Part shown: positions 1 to 11,624 of the stretch, piece by piece
Layout: each line of letters begins with the position of its first letter
How positions within the stretch are numbered: position 1 is the stretch's first letter
Assembly (NCBI GenBank): GCA_012517355.1
Contig: JAAYVD010000139.1
Location: forward strand, 1 to 39,411
Direction: 5' to 3'
DNA from: Candidatus Rifleibacteriota bacterium
GTDB lineage: Bacteria > Muiribacteriota > Ozemobacteria > Ozemobacterales > Ozemobacteraceae
Length of the DNA: 39,411 nt
Translations under genes and position numbers: made by a program
The notes under the pieces: model-generated
What the model was told of the DNA's origin: nothing
The model's input: only the letters and a program-made list of their open reading frames with translations
Databases searched by the model: none

Positions 1-23
1 AAACGCGGGAAACCGGAGGGGCA

Positions 24-108
24 GCCACAAAGAGGCACAAAAGGCACAAGGAGGAAGGTTTCCGAAGCTGTCGTCAAACCCTTTGTGCTTCTTGTGCCTC
101 TTTGTGGC
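24..108. repeat. Imperfect inverted repeat (dispersed-repeat type)
   Basis: Two arms at 24-51 and 81-108 are near-perfect reverse complements built on the words GCCACAAAGAGGCACAA and TTGTGCCTCTTTGTGGC. They could fold into a hairpin of about 25 pairs. No coding frame is plausible here. It looks like an intergenic dispersed repeat rather than a terminator, since no T tract follows. Confidence 0.7.
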
Positions 109-259
109 CAAACCGGCTTCTGAAGGGATGCGAGGTTGCTGCGGGGTAGCCGCACGGGCTGGCGGTTTTTTCCTGCGGGGGGTGGGGAGTTGGGGTATAC
201 TTCCTGCCGGGGAATCCCATGGATAGAAGGCCAGTGCGCCTGGTGCGCGTGGGAGGGGC

Positions 260-2257
260 ATGAATACCGTCGAACTGCAGATCCTGCAGGGGGAGCTGGA
301 AGGCCGCACCCTGACGCTTTCCCGGCCGGAGGGGATCCTGTTCGGGCGGGCGGCCGATGCGATCTTGCGGGTGACCGACGACCCGTTCGTCTCCCGCCAT
401 CACTTCCTGCTCGAGGTGTCTCCCCCCTACCTGCTCCTGAGCGATCTCGGGAGCAAGAACGGGGTGTTCGTCAACGGCACCCTCTACGGTGGCCGGGAAC
501 AGGGCGGGGCCGGTGTGGCCAAAGGGCCCCCCGCCGGATGGAGCGGTTCGGGCAGCGGGTCCGGGCGGTCCGTGCCGCCGCGATCCGTGTTCCTGGCCGA
601 TGGGGACGAGATCGTGGTGGGCCGCAACCGTTTGGTGGTCAGATTCCCCGAGACTTCGGGTGCTCCCCAGCCGCCGCGGCGGAAGGGGTCGGGGCGCCGG
701 TCGCACCCGTTCTCCGGCATCCCGACCGCGGCCATGGGGGAAGTGTCCCCCGGCACCGAGATCGGTCCGTATCAGGTCAACCGCGGTCTCGGCCGTGGTT
801 GGATGGGCGTGGTCCACGAGGCGGTCGACACCAGGTCGGGGGCGGTCGTGGCCCTGAAGACCATGGTTCCCAACACCGTGTTCACCGACGCCATGGGGGA
901 AGCCTTTCTCGAGCAGGCCCGGCTCCTTCTCGGCGGCGATCATCCGGCCCGCTGCCGGTTGATCGAGGTCTGGCGCGACGGCAACCTGTTCGTCTGCGTG
1001 CAGGACCTGGTGGAGGGGTTGGACCTCGCCCGCTTCGCAGCCCTGCGCGGCGGCCGCGTGGCGCCCGAGGAAGCCGCCCCGCTGATGCTCGACGTGCTCG
1101 ACGGGCTGGGGGCGGCCCCCTTGCGGGCCGACGGGAAGCCCGTGCTGCACCGCAACCTCAAGCCGGCGAACATCCTGGTCTCGGGCCAGGGGCGGTCGCT
1201 GCGGGGGCGGGTGGCCGACTTCGGGCTGTTTCCCGCCCTCGAGAACGCGGGGCTGTCCCAGATGATCCTGTCGGCGGTCTACGATTCGGCAGCCGTCTAC
1301 TGGCCCCGGGAGCGGATCACCTGGTTCGGGCAGGCCTGGCCGGCCACGGAGGTGTTCACCGCGGCCGCCGTCTTCTACGAGATGCTGACGGGGTTCCTGC
1401 CCCGGGCCGGCCTGTCGGAGATGCGGGCCGCCTGCAAGAAGACGGGCCGGGTGCCGGGGCTGGCCGATTTCCTGGGGGTGATCGCCGAGAACCGGCCCGT
1501 GCCGATCCGGGAGCGGAATCCCGACCTGCCGGAGCGGGTGGCCGAGGTGCTCGACAAGGCTTTGGCCGAGCCGGTGATCCGGCGGGGCGGAGACGAGCCG
1601 GAGGCGGTCCTCGCGGCGGCCCGGTTCCCCGACCTCGGATCTTTCCGGGCGGCACTGCTGGAGGCCCTGACCGCGCACGGGCTGAAACCCTGGGCGCGGG
1701 AAGGGGAGGAAGGCGGCGAGGGCTGGGAGGCCCCCGGCGAGCAGATCGACGCCGCCCTGCTGGTGGTCGACCTGGCCGGCTCGACCCAGCTGGTGAACAA
1801 GCGGGGGACGGTGGTCTTCACCAGCATCGTCAACGCCTTCCACAGCCTCCTGCGCAGCCACGAGTCGAAGGCCGGCCTGCGCTTCCTGAAGTGCACCGGG
1901 GACGGCTTCTTCGCCATCTACCGGGAGGTGGCGGAAGGGCTGCAGGCGGCGCGGGCGATTCTCGCCGAGGCGGCCCGCAGCGACGTCCAGGTGCGGGTGG
2001 CGATGAACTGGGGGTGCATCACCATCGCTTCGGACGGCGACTTCCTCGGTCGCGAGGTCCACAAGCTGTTCCGGATCGAGGGGCTGAAGGACGGCGACCG
2101 GGTGTCGGGGCCGGCCATCCCCCTGCCGCTGCACGGCCGCATCCTGGTGACGCGGGCGATCGCCGGGCAGGCCCCCGGGCAGTTCGTGGAACTGGGGATG
2201 TTCCGGTTGAAGGGGTTCGAGGAACCCTGCGAGATCTTCCTGTTCCGGGAAGCATGA
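260..2257 (+). CDS. FHA - pseudokinase - class III nucleotide cyclase-like fusion
   Basis: A 665-aa cytoplasmic signalling protein with three domains. Residues ~1-130 are an FHA domain (FGRA, SRHH, GSKNGVFVNG), a phosphothreonine-binding fold. Residues ~170-480 are a Ser/Thr-kinase fold that keeps the VALK lysine (K200) and DFG (D320). Its catalytic loop reads HRNLKPANIL, with Asn299 where the catalytic Asp belongs, and the glycine loop is poor, so phosphotransfer is probably lost. Residues ~500-665 are a class III adenylyl/guanylyl cyclase domain with both metal Asp positions (D504 in VVDLAGST, D548 in CTGDGFF). The usual VN of the late GxxVNxxxR motif is VH (GREVHKLFRIEG), so cyclase activity is also uncertain. 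The start is chosen for the GGGAGGGG ribosome site just upstream of ATG 260. It probably acts as a phosphopeptide-gated regulator with the kinase downstream; that link is inference. Confidence 0.85.
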   Translation: MNTVELQILQGELEGRTLTLSRPEGILFGRAADAILRVTDDPFVSRHHFLLEVSPPYLLLSDLGSKNGVFVNGTLYGGREQGGAGVAKGPPAGWSGSGSGSGRSVPPRSVFLADGDEIVVGRNRLVVRFPETSGAPQPPRRKGSGRRSHPFSGIPTAAMGEVSPGTEIGPYQVNRGLGRGWMGVVHEAVDTRSGAVVALKTMVPNTVFTDAMGEAFLEQARLLLGGDHPARCRLIEVWRDGNLFVCVQDLVEGLDLARFAALRGGRVAPEEAAPLMLDVLDGLGAAPLRADGKPVLHRNLKPANILVSGQGRSLRGRVADFGLFPALENAGLSQMILSAVYDSAAVYWPRERITWFGQAWPATEVFTAAAVFYEMLTGFLPRAGLSEMRAACKKTGRVPGLADFLGVIAENRPVPIRERNPDLPERVAEVLDKALAEPVIRRGGDEPEAVLAAARFPDLGSFRAALLEALTAHGLKPWAREGEEGGEGWEAPGEQIDAALLVVDLAGSTQLVNKRGTVVFTSIVNAFHSLLRSHESKAGLRFLKCTGDGFFAIYREVAEGLQAARAILAEAARSDVQVRVAMNWGCITIASDGDFLGREVHKLFRIEGLKDGDRVSGPAIPLPLHGRILVTRAIAGQAPGQFVELGMFRLKGFEEPCEIFLFREA

Positions 2258-2587
2258 ACCGCGATCGCCAGTGGATTCCCGCGGGGCCGGGGGAGGTCTG
2301 TGCTATCATGAGGTCCGAGGGGAGTCCTTTGGCAGGTTTGACTTTGGAGGGACCGGGCGGGCAAAGAGTCGCCGCGGGTGACCGCGGATGGACGCAGATG
2401 GGCCGGGTGCGCTGCCGCGTGCATCAGCGTTCATTTGCGACACGAATGTCTGTTCCGACTTCCGGTATGAAGGGGTCATGCCATCGACCAGCCTGGAAAA
2501 TCATCCGTGACCAGGGCCTAGGACCCGCACGGGAATGAAGTTTGTACAAATAGTGAAAACACGTCATCGGCTGCCCGTTCTGGCCGG
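2258..2587. other. Intergenic region with one dispersed-repeat word
   Basis: No supported gene. Bases 2381-2404 carry CCGCGGATGGACGCAGATGG, which recurs almost exactly on the opposite strand at 25981-26014. This is the kind of dispersed intergenic repeat seen in many environmental genomes. I see no clear promoter for the kinase gene that follows. Confidence 0.4.
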
Positions 2588-5563
<2,976 letters not shown>

Positions 5564-5593
5564 TTCCCGCGGGACCGTTGGCCAGGGAATGCG

Positions 5594-5678
5594 AAGGGGC
5601 TGTGCCCCTTCACCCCACCAGGGGCAGAGCCCCTGGACCCGAATTCCTGGCTGTGGGAACGCGGTCGCGTTCCCACAG
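5594..5678. repeat. Palindromic intergenic element and strong hairpin
   Basis: Bases 5651-5678 are a perfect 13-bp inverted repeat, CTGTGGGAACGCG then GT then its complement. It lies between two convergent genes and could stop transcription from both sides, although no T tract follows. Just before it, CCAGGGGCAGAGCCCCTGG (~5619-5637) is another palindrome, related to a core word of the MITE-like elements at 8.2 and 10.5 kb. Confidence 0.6.
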
Positions 5679-5795
5679 CGGAAGGCCCGCTACGCGGGGG
5701 ACGACAGGCCTCCATTCGATGGTCGATAAGAGCACCGCCCGCGGTCCCCGACCCGACCGCGGGCGGTGGGGGATTCGGGACAGGCGGGGCGGGGG

Positions 5796-6698
5796 CTATT
5801 TCTTCCCTTCCAGGCGGACGCGCTGCAGCAGAACACCGTTTTCGCCCGCCGCCTGCACCAGGAGGATGGTGCCGTCGGGGGCGAGGCGGCAGGGGCGCTG
5901 CATGGTGAGGCCGGCGGGGCCGGGGATCTCGCGCGAGGCGTCGATGCGGCCGCCGCGGACGGCATACAGGGTAAAGACGGTGTCGAGTTCGCCGGAGCCG
6001 GTGATGACGCTGAACACCGACCGCTGGTCGGCGTCGTAGCCGAGGAACTCGACCGACTTCACCTGCCGGGGGGCGGCGGGGGTGGGGGCGGCCCAGAAGG
6101 GGCTGCCGTCCTCCTTGGTGACCAGGCCGGAGCGCTTGCGGGGTTTGTCGGGGTCGGGCGGCGGGATGAGGAGGGTGGCGCCCTGGGGGCCGGCCTCGAG
6201 GGCGGCATGCCGGGGCAGCCGCTGCAGGGGCTGGTCGCGCCGGAAGCGGAAGACGTACCCGTCAGCGTCGCGCAGGCGCCAGCCGTCGGCTTCCCGCGAG
6301 ATGTTCAGCAGGTGGAGCGAGGCGGCCTCCTGGTCGGGAGGGCGGAAGGTGGTGAACTGGCGCGGGTTCTTCAGGTTCAGTTCGAACACGACCGGGAAGG
6401 CGAAGCCGCAGAAGGCCAGGGTGCGGCCGTCGGTGACGAGGTCGCAGAACCGGTCGCCGGGCTTGGCTTCGGCGATCTTGGGCAGGGCGATGACCGACTG
6501 GCTGCCGTCGGGGCGCACCCGGACGACGCGGTGGTCGGCCCCGAGCAGGTAGGCGGAGCCGTCGGGGGCGCCGGCGACCGACAGGAACTTGCCGGCCACG
6601 AAGACGCCCTCGGTGCCGGCCGGGGCGGCCTTGGCGGCGCCGGCCGGGGCGGGGACCATCAGGATCACGCTCAACAACACGCTCAGGATCTTGATCAT
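5796..6698 (-). CDS. Exported protein of unknown function
   Basis: Not recognised. A 300-aa product from ATG 6698 begins MIKILSVLLSVILMVPAPAGAAKAAP, a classic signal peptide with an AxA-type cleavage site. The mature part has repeated short strands such as FLSVAGAPDGSAYLLGADHRV, which suggests a beta-propeller-like or PQQ-like fold; this is weak. The open frame extends 38 codons further upstream, but that part would overlap the upstream gene. Only ATG 6698 gives a signal peptide and has a purine-rich GGAGAA site in front. It starts 15 bases after the stop of the SH3b protein gene, so the two form an operon and probably act together in the envelope. Confidence 0.75.
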   Translation of the reverse strand: MIKILSVLLSVILMVPAPAGAAKAAPAGTEGVFVAGKFLSVAGAPDGSAYLLGADHRVVRVRPDGSQSVIALPKIAEAKPGDRFCDLVTDGRTLAFCGFAFPVVFELNLKNPRQFTTFRPPDQEAASLHLLNISREADGWRLRDADGYVFRFRRDQPLQRLPRHAALEAGPQGATLLIPPPDPDKPRKRSGLVTKEDGSPFWAAPTPAAPRQVKSVEFLGYDADQRSVFSVITGSGELDTVFTLYAVRGGRIDASREIPGPAGLTMQRPCRLAPDGTILLVQAAGENGVLLQRVRLEGKK

Positions 6699-6712
6699 GG
6701 AGGGTTCTCCGG

Positions 6713-7828
6713 TCAGTTGAGGGTCATGGCGGCATGCCAGCAACCGCCGCCGTTCCACCAGGACGAGAACTCGTCGTAGGACTTGACGTGGTTGACCACG
6801 CCGCCGCCCCACGGGTCATTGTAATAGATGTTGCCGGAGTCATCCACGCCCTTGATGACCACGTAGTGGTTGTAGACGTTGGCGATGACGGGCTTGCCGG
6901 CCTTGATCTGGGAACGGACCCACGACAGGTCGACGCTGTAGTGCCACTGGGCGTTGGGGAAGCCGCAGGCGGCGGCGCCCTTCTTCAAGCCGGCGTGGGC
7001 GGTACCCGCGGCGGCGGTGGAGCCGCAGATGTCCCACAGGCGGGCGGCCAGGGAGCTGGTCTCCTGCTTGGTGAAGTAGGAGATGGCCATGGCCAGCGAG
7101 GTGGGGCCGCAGGCCGAACTGGGGGCCGGGCAGGGCACCCGCATCTGGAGCTGTTCAGGCACGGGCAGGACGATCTTGCCGTTGGCGCCGGTGGTGGGGG
7201 TCGACGGGGTCGAGGGCGCGGAAGGGGCCGCGGGGGTGGAGGAGCCGCCCGCCGTGATGTACTGCGAGTGGCAGTAGACGGTCCGGCCATTCCAGGAGAT
7301 CTTGTACCAGTCGCCCTCCCGGCCGATGATGTCCACCTGGTCGCCCTCGTAGAAGCTGCCGACGATCTCGCCCCACGGGCTGGCGCGGATGTTCAGCGAC
7401 GGGTCGACGTGGACGACGCCCTTCTGCGTGGCAGGGGCGCTTGTGGAGCCGGTGCGCACGTAGTCGGAATGGACCCAGGCGTAGCCGCCGTTCCAGCGGA
7501 TCTTGTACCAGTCTCCCTCGCGGTCGACGATCTGGACCTGGTTGCCGTCGTGGAGGGCGCCGATGATGTTGCCCCATGGTCCGTCGCGGACGTTGAGGTA
7601 GGGATCGACCACCACGGTGCCGGTGGTTTCCCCGCCCTTGCCGCTGCCGCTGGGATCGGTGTTCTGGGGGGAGTTGGCGACGATGTCTTCGTCCGCCACG
7701 GAATCGCCCGAGGGGTCATGGCTGTCGAGGGTGGCCCGGAGCGACTCGCTCCGGGCGGGGGTGCCGGCCATGACCATCCCGAGCATGACCAGCAGGCAGA
7801 GGGTTCGCAACCAGATCCGTCTTTCCAT
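6713..7828 (-). CDS. Exported SH3b-domain protein with C39-like cysteine peptidase domain
   Basis: A 371-aa secreted protein. An N-terminal signal peptide (WLRTLCLLVMLGMVMAGTPA) leads to two bacterial SH3 domains at ~70-126 and ~137-193. Both have the LNVRDGPWG / LNIRASPWG and GDWYKI(R/S)WNG pattern typical of cell-wall-binding SH3b repeats. A Ser/Thr/Pro linker leads to a C-terminal papain-like fold of the peptidase C39-like type. The catalytic Cys is C240 in ACGPTSLAMA, the His is H321 in NVYNHYVVIKG and the Asp is D338 in YYNDPWGG. It should bind peptidoglycan and cut a peptide or amide bond outside the cytoplasm. First gene of a two-gene operon with the exported protein at 5796-6698. The triad and SH3b domains are directly visible; the substrate is unknown. 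Confidence 0.88.
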   Translation of the reverse strand: MERRIWLRTLCLLVMLGMVMAGTPARSESLRATLDSHDPSGDSVADEDIVANSPQNTDPSGSGKGGETTGTVVVDPYLNVRDGPWGNIIGALHDGNQVQIVDREGDWYKIRWNGGYAWVHSDYVRTGSTSAPATQKGVVHVDPSLNIRASPWGEIVGSFYEGDQVDIIGREGDWYKISWNGRTVYCHSQYITAGGSSTPAAPSAPSTPSTPTTGANGKIVLPVPEQLQMRVPCPAPSSACGPTSLAMAISYFTKQETSSLAARLWDICGSTAAAGTAHAGLKKGAAACGFPNAQWHYSVDLSWVRSQIKAGKPVIANVYNHYVVIKGVDDSGNIYYNDPWGGGVVNHVKSYDEFSSWWNGGGCWHAAMTLN

Positions 7829-8464
7829 GGCCTATTCCTCCCGCCCCGTCGATCAGGGGCTCCTGTGTGGTTCGGTGCCCACCCTTCCCGGGTGTCCACC
7901 AATGACATTTTACCCTGAAGCCAGGGAAAAGTTACACCCCGGTCCGGGCCGGGCGGAGGTCCGCCCGGGGGGCGGTTCGGGGCAGAATGATGTGTACAGC
8001 GGATTCCCGGGGAACCACCGGGTAGGGGCTGTCCGGGCCGGACCATGCCGGGGGCCGGTCGTCTCCGGGTTTTTCCTCCTGGGGGTCTGCGGCGGGAGAG
8101 GGACTTTCCACACCCTTCGTTCTCAACTGGTCCAAGCGGTCATCCTGGTGGGGCGGACTTGTCAGGACGAACGCAAGCCTGGGATGCGCTGTCAGAGAGA
8201 GAGGAGCTTTGCTCCTCCCGACCACCTCGCCAGGGGCCACAGGCCCTGGACCCCTTTTTCCTGTCTGCCGAACGAAGGGCGTTCGGCAGGAGTGCCGCCC
8301 GCTCCAACGGCTGCCCAGGCCGTTCGTCTTTTCTGACAATGCCGGTTTCAACCTGGCGTGCCCTGGTGGACTTGCCAGCGGGCAGGCAGGCGAGGGATAA
8401 TCGGACCGCCGGCGCTGCGGATGTCCAGAGGTTGGCAGCGCGACCACCATCGGGAGGGGATGAC
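7829..8464. other. Intergenic region between divergent genes
   Basis: About 640 bases with no supported gene. It must hold promoters for the two divergent genes, but I cannot place them with confidence. Its main visible content is the MITE-like element at 8165-8363. Confidence 0.5.
8165..8363 (-). mobile_element. MITE-like repeat element, copy 1
   Basis: About 199 bp that match the reverse complement of 10450-10636 along most of their length. Shared blocks include ACCTCGCCAGGGGC, CCTGGACCCCTTTTTC and the palindrome CTGCCGAACG...CGTTCGGCAG. The ends carry degraded versions of the terminal inverted repeat GGGCGAACGC (GGACGAACGC at 8165, GCGTGCCC at 8356). It has no coding capacity. Internal palindromes (GAGGAGC-TTT-GCTCCTC, and the one above) would make a cloverleaf-like single strand. 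Confidence 0.65.
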
Positions 8465-9172
8465 ATGCATCACCGTGACGTCAGGTCGGCCAGGCTGGCC
8501 GTGCTCGTGTTTTTGCTTCTCGCGGCCGGTATCGGCAGCGGGTTCGGGGAACCGGAGGCCCGGCTGGTGCCCGGCACCGAAGAGGCCGCCCGCGACGCCG
8601 AACAGGCGCTGGTCCAGTCGTGGCTCGACGACCCGGCCGCCCTCGAACGGCTGACCGGGGCCGCCCCCGCTCTCGACCCGCGGTTCCGGCAGCGGCTGGC
8701 GGTGCGGCTGCGGTTCTCGGCGATGCACCAGCCCGCCGCCGGCCTGCGCGCGCCGCTCGAGGCCCTCGGGACCGCCGCCCGGACCGGGGCGATCCGCGGC
8801 GGTCCGCTCACCACCGCGAACATGCTGAAGATCCCCCTGCGCACCGGCCGGCTCGAGGTGACCTGGCTGTTCAAGAAATACCGGGGCGAGATCCTGGTCT
8901 GCACTCCGCAGCAGTTCTCGGCGGTGCTCGACCAGTACAGCATCGACGTCGTGCCCGACCCGGCCCACCCCGGCAAGGTGCTCGCGAAACTGATGGGCGA
9001 CCCGCAGGCCCCGGCCAGCCCGGTGCGGGCGACGATCACCTCGGACGGCACGACCGCGCAGATCGTGGCCGAAGACGGCACGACGGTGACGGTGGTGCAC
9101 GTCGGCAAGGGGGTGTACAAGTTCTCGAGCAGCAAGCTGCCGGTCACCCTGACCGGGCGGTTCATCGGCTGA
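8465..9172 (+). CDS. Exported protein of unknown function
   Basis: Not recognised. A 235-aa product from ATG 8465, chosen for the GGGAGGGG site just upstream and because it places the signal peptide (LAVLVFLLLAAGIGSGFG) at the N-terminus. The longer open frame upstream runs through the MITE-like repeat and is not credible. The mature protein is helical and charged in its first half. The C-terminal ~100 residues are strand-rich (RATITSDGTTAQIV, TVTVVHVGKGVYKFSSSKLPV), perhaps a small beta domain. It ends 22 bases before the BLUF cyclase and is probably co-transcribed with it. Confidence 0.75.
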   Translation: MHHRDVRSARLAVLVFLLLAAGIGSGFGEPEARLVPGTEEAARDAEQALVQSWLDDPAALERLTGAAPALDPRFRQRLAVRLRFSAMHQPAAGLRAPLEALGTAARTGAIRGGPLTTANMLKIPLRTGRLEVTWLFKKYRGEILVCTPQQFSAVLDQYSIDVVPDPAHPGKVLAKLMGDPQAPASPVRATITSDGTTAQIVAEDGTTVTVVHVGKGVYKFSSSKLPVTLTGRFIG

Positions 9173-9194
9173 AGACGCCATCGGCCGGACGGCG

Positions 9195-10217
9195 ATGAAG
9201 CGGATCACCTACATCAGCCAGCTCGCCCCCGAGGTGAGGAGGGAGGCCCTGGCCGGGATCGCCCGGGTGGCGGCCGGCCACAACGCCGCGGTGGGCATCA
9301 CCGGGGTGCTGGTGGCGGTGGGCGGGTTCTTCTTCCAGGTGATCGAGGGGCCTGCCGACCGCATCGACGCGCTGATGACGCGGATCCGCGCTGACCGACG
9401 GCACCGCGAACTGCGGATCCTTGCCTGCGAGGAAGGGGTGGCCGCGCGCCTGTTTCCCGATTGGGCGATGCGGCCGGTCGATCTCGACGCGGCGTCCGAC
9501 GACGTGCTGCGGCCGATCCGGGTGCTGCTCGAGCGGCTGGCCCACTCGCACGCCGTCATCCAGCGCTACACGCAGCCGGCGGTGATGCGCATTCTCGAAC
9601 GCGGCCTCGACCCGCTGTCGGTGCCGTTGCGGCGGCGCGAGCGCGTCATCCTGTTCGCCGACCTGGTCGGTTTCTCACGGCTGGTCGAGCGGTTCCCCGA
9701 CGAGGCGATCGCGGGGATGGTGACGCGGTTCATCGACATCTGCGACGGGCGTGTGGCGGCGGCGGGAGGCGAGGTGTCGAAGGTGATCGGGGACTGCGTG
9801 ATGGCTTTCGCGCCGCGCGAGCAGACCGACGCGATGATCGCCGCCGCGCTGGGGATCCTCGGCGACCTGCACCGGTGCCGGACGGAGGCCGTGGACGGCA
9901 GGGCCGAGGCCTGCCTGCGGTGCGGCATCGGCCTGTCCCTGGGGGCCGTCCTCGAGGGGAATCTCGGGTCGCAGCGGAAGTCCGATTACACCGTCCTTGG
10001 CGACGCCGTCAACGTCGCCTCGCGGCTCGAGGCGATCAGCCGCACCACCGGGCGGGCGTTGATCCTGTCGGCCCCGGTGCGGGCCGCCGCGCGGCAATCC
10101 TGGCCGTTCGTGGCGCTGGGGTGCCACCCGCTCAAAGGGAAATCCGAGCCCCAGGAACTGTTCACGCTCAACGATCCGCTCATCGACGACCCGGAGCTGC
10201 TGCACCACCGGGTCTGA
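9195..10217 (+). CDS. BLUF-domain class III adenylyl cyclase (photoactivated cyclase type)
   Basis: A 340-aa protein expected to make cAMP from ATP under blue-light control. Residues 1-~95 are a BLUF flavin photosensor with the key Tyr6 (ITYIS), Asn30 and Gln48 (FFFQVIEGP). Residues ~145-335 are a class III cyclase domain with metal Asp156 (LFADLVGFS) and Asp200 (IGDCVMAF), base-selecting Lys196 and Thr266 (SDYTVLGD), and the VNVASRLE motif. Length and residue numbers are offset by only one from the Beggiatoa photoactivated cyclase bPAC (about 350 aa; Y7, Q49, K197, T267), a family known to be light-activated. The Lys/Thr pair predicts ATP rather than GTP. It lies just downstream of an exported protein in a likely operon. 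cAMP effectors are not visible in the window. Confidence 0.93.
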   Translation: MKRITYISQLAPEVRREALAGIARVAAGHNAAVGITGVLVAVGGFFFQVIEGPADRIDALMTRIRADRRHRELRILACEEGVAARLFPDWAMRPVDLDAASDDVLRPIRVLLERLAHSHAVIQRYTQPAVMRILERGLDPLSVPLRRRERVILFADLVGFSRLVERFPDEAIAGMVTRFIDICDGRVAAAGGEVSKVIGDCVMAFAPREQTDAMIAAALGILGDLHRCRTEAVDGRAEACLRCGIGLSLGAVLEGNLGSQRKSDYTVLGDAVNVASRLEAISRTTGRALILSAPVRAAARQSWPFVALGCHPLKGKSEPQELFTLNDPLIDDPELLHHRV

Positions 10218-10868
10218 TGCTGGTTCACGGCCAGGCTGGGCCGTGGCGGCCGGCACCCGCTTTTTTCGCCGGCGAGGGGCGGGGGCAGGCAGAGGGGCAC
10301 CTGTCTGGCGCCGGGGCCCCGCTGGCTGTTAGCACCGGCCCAAACTGACCCACCCACCGCCGGTCACCGGTTTCCTGTCGGCCGCCCGGGTGGCGGGGGG
10401 GCGATTGGGTCGGGGTGGGTCCGGCGGGCTTCCCATGGGCCCGCGGGCAGGGCGAACGCCAGGGTGAAGCCCGCATTGCCAGAAGAGACGCACGGCCTGG
10501 GCCGCCCGCCTGCCGAACGCTCAGCGTTCGGCAGGCAGAGAAAAAGGGGTCCAGGGGCCTGTTGCCCCTGGCGAGGTGGTGGGGAGGAGCGGAGTTCCTC
10601 CCGGTCTGACAGTGTTTCCAAGGTTTGCGTTCGCCCTGGGCCCGCGGGCAGCCATTCTCGCCATGGCTGCGGAAGCGGTTCTCCGGGGTGCAATGGCCTG
10701 GCTTGTCGAGTGGGCCAGGGCTTGCGAAAATCCCTGTTCATCAGAAAAGCCTGGGAGCGCTGGGTGAGGATTCCTGGCCCGCGGGCCTCATGGGGTGGGC
10801 CCATGGGCGTGGCGTGGTATCCTGGCGGGGAATCCCCGGCCGGAGGGTCGGGGTCGAAGGAGGAACCG
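10218..10868. other. Intergenic region
   Basis: About 650 bases with no supported gene, apart from the MITE-like copy at 10450-10636. Bases ~10337-10353 carry CCCAAACTGACCCACCCA; its complement TGGGTGGGTCAGTTT recurs at ~15420-15434. This may be a shared insertion-sequence scar. Confidence 0.4.
10450..10636 (+). mobile_element. MITE-like repeat element, copy 2
   Basis: 187 bp bounded by perfect terminal inverted repeats, GGGCGAACGC (10450-10459) and GCGTTCGCCC (10627-10636). The GC-rich palindrome GGGCCCGCGGGC lies outside both ends, at ~10438 and ~10638. The interior contains the palindrome CTGCCGAACGCTCAGCGTTCGGCAG and the GGGGTCCAGGGGCC / GGCCCCTGG type arms. It is the inverted copy of 8165-8363. 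No transposase is encoded, so movement would need one in trans. Confidence 0.7.
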
Positions 10869-11624
10869 ATGTCCGTGCGTCTGTCGCTGCTTGCCTTGTT
10901 CGTCCTGGCCGCCAGCCTGGGCCAGGCCGTCCGCGCCGGGGCGGAGCCCCCTGCCTCGCTGCCGGCCGACACCTTCGAGACCGCCTCCGGGCCGCTCGAG
11001 ATCACCTTTGTCGGCCACGGCACGCTGATGATGCGGTTCGGCGGGAAGGTCATCCACATCGATCCCTACGCGAAACTCGCCGACTACGCGACCCTGCCCA
11101 AGGCCGACCTGATCCTGCTCACCCACCACCACCAGGACCACCTCGACCTCGGGGCGATCGCGCCGATCCGGACCCCAAACACCCGCCTGGTGCTCACGGC
11201 CAGCTGCGCGGAGAAGCTTCCCGACGGCGAGGTCATGAAGAACGGCGACCGCCGCACCGAGGTCGGGGTCGGCATCGAGGCGGTTCCCGCCTACAACCTG
11301 CTCCACAAGCGGGACAACGGGCAGCCCTTCCACCCCCGCGGTGAGGGCAACGGCTACGTGCTGACCTTCGGGGCGACCCGGGTCTACGTGGCCGGCGACA
11401 CCGAGAACACCCCGGAGATGAAGGCCCTGACCGGCATCGACGTGGCCTTCCTGCCGATGAACCTGCCCTACACCATGACCCCGGACATGGTGTCCGACGC
11501 GGCGCGAGCCCTCAAGCCGAAGGTCTTGTATCCCTACCACTACGGGGAGACCGACCCCGCCAGCCTGACCGCGCTGCTGGCCGACCTGCCGGAGGTGGAG
11601 GTGCGCATCCGGCCGATGAGGTAG
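10869..11624 (+). CDS. Exported UlaG-like metallo-beta-lactamase-fold hydrolase
   Basis: A 251-aa protein from ATG 10869, preceded by GGAGGAACCG. It has an N-terminal signal peptide (LSLLALFVLAASLGQAVRAGA) and then a full metallo-beta-lactamase fold of the beta-lactamase-superfamily-2 (UlaG-like) type. It shows ITFVGHGTLMMRF, the metal motif THHHQDHLDL (H86, H88, D90, H91), VYVAGDTENTPEM for the bridging Asp, and the final His in VLYPYHYGETDP. Proteins of this kind hydrolyse phosphodiester, lactone or similar bonds with two metal ions; the substrate is unknown. The longer open frame upstream runs through the MITE-like element and is rejected. Confidence 0.88.
   Translation: MSVRLSLLALFVLAASLGQAVRAGAEPPASLPADTFETASGPLEITFVGHGTLMMRFGGKVIHIDPYAKLADYATLPKADLILLTHHHQDHLDLGAIAPIRTPNTRLVLTASCAEKLPDGEVMKNGDRRTEVGVGIEAVPAYNLLHKRDNGQPFHPRGEGNGYVLTFGATRVYVAGDTENTPEMKALTGIDVAFLPMNLPYTMTPDMVSDAARALKPKVLYPYHYGETDPASLTALLADLPEVEVRIRPMR

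Noticed and set aside
74-2134. 686-codon open frame on the minus strand opposite the FHA fusion gene
   Set aside because: High GC keeps antisense frames open; composition is His/Pro/Gln/Gly-rich without domains, while the plus strand has clear FHA, kinase and cyclase motifs.
8045-8464. Longer N-terminus for the exported protein at 8465
   Set aside because: The extension translates the MITE-like repeat and would bury the signal peptide.
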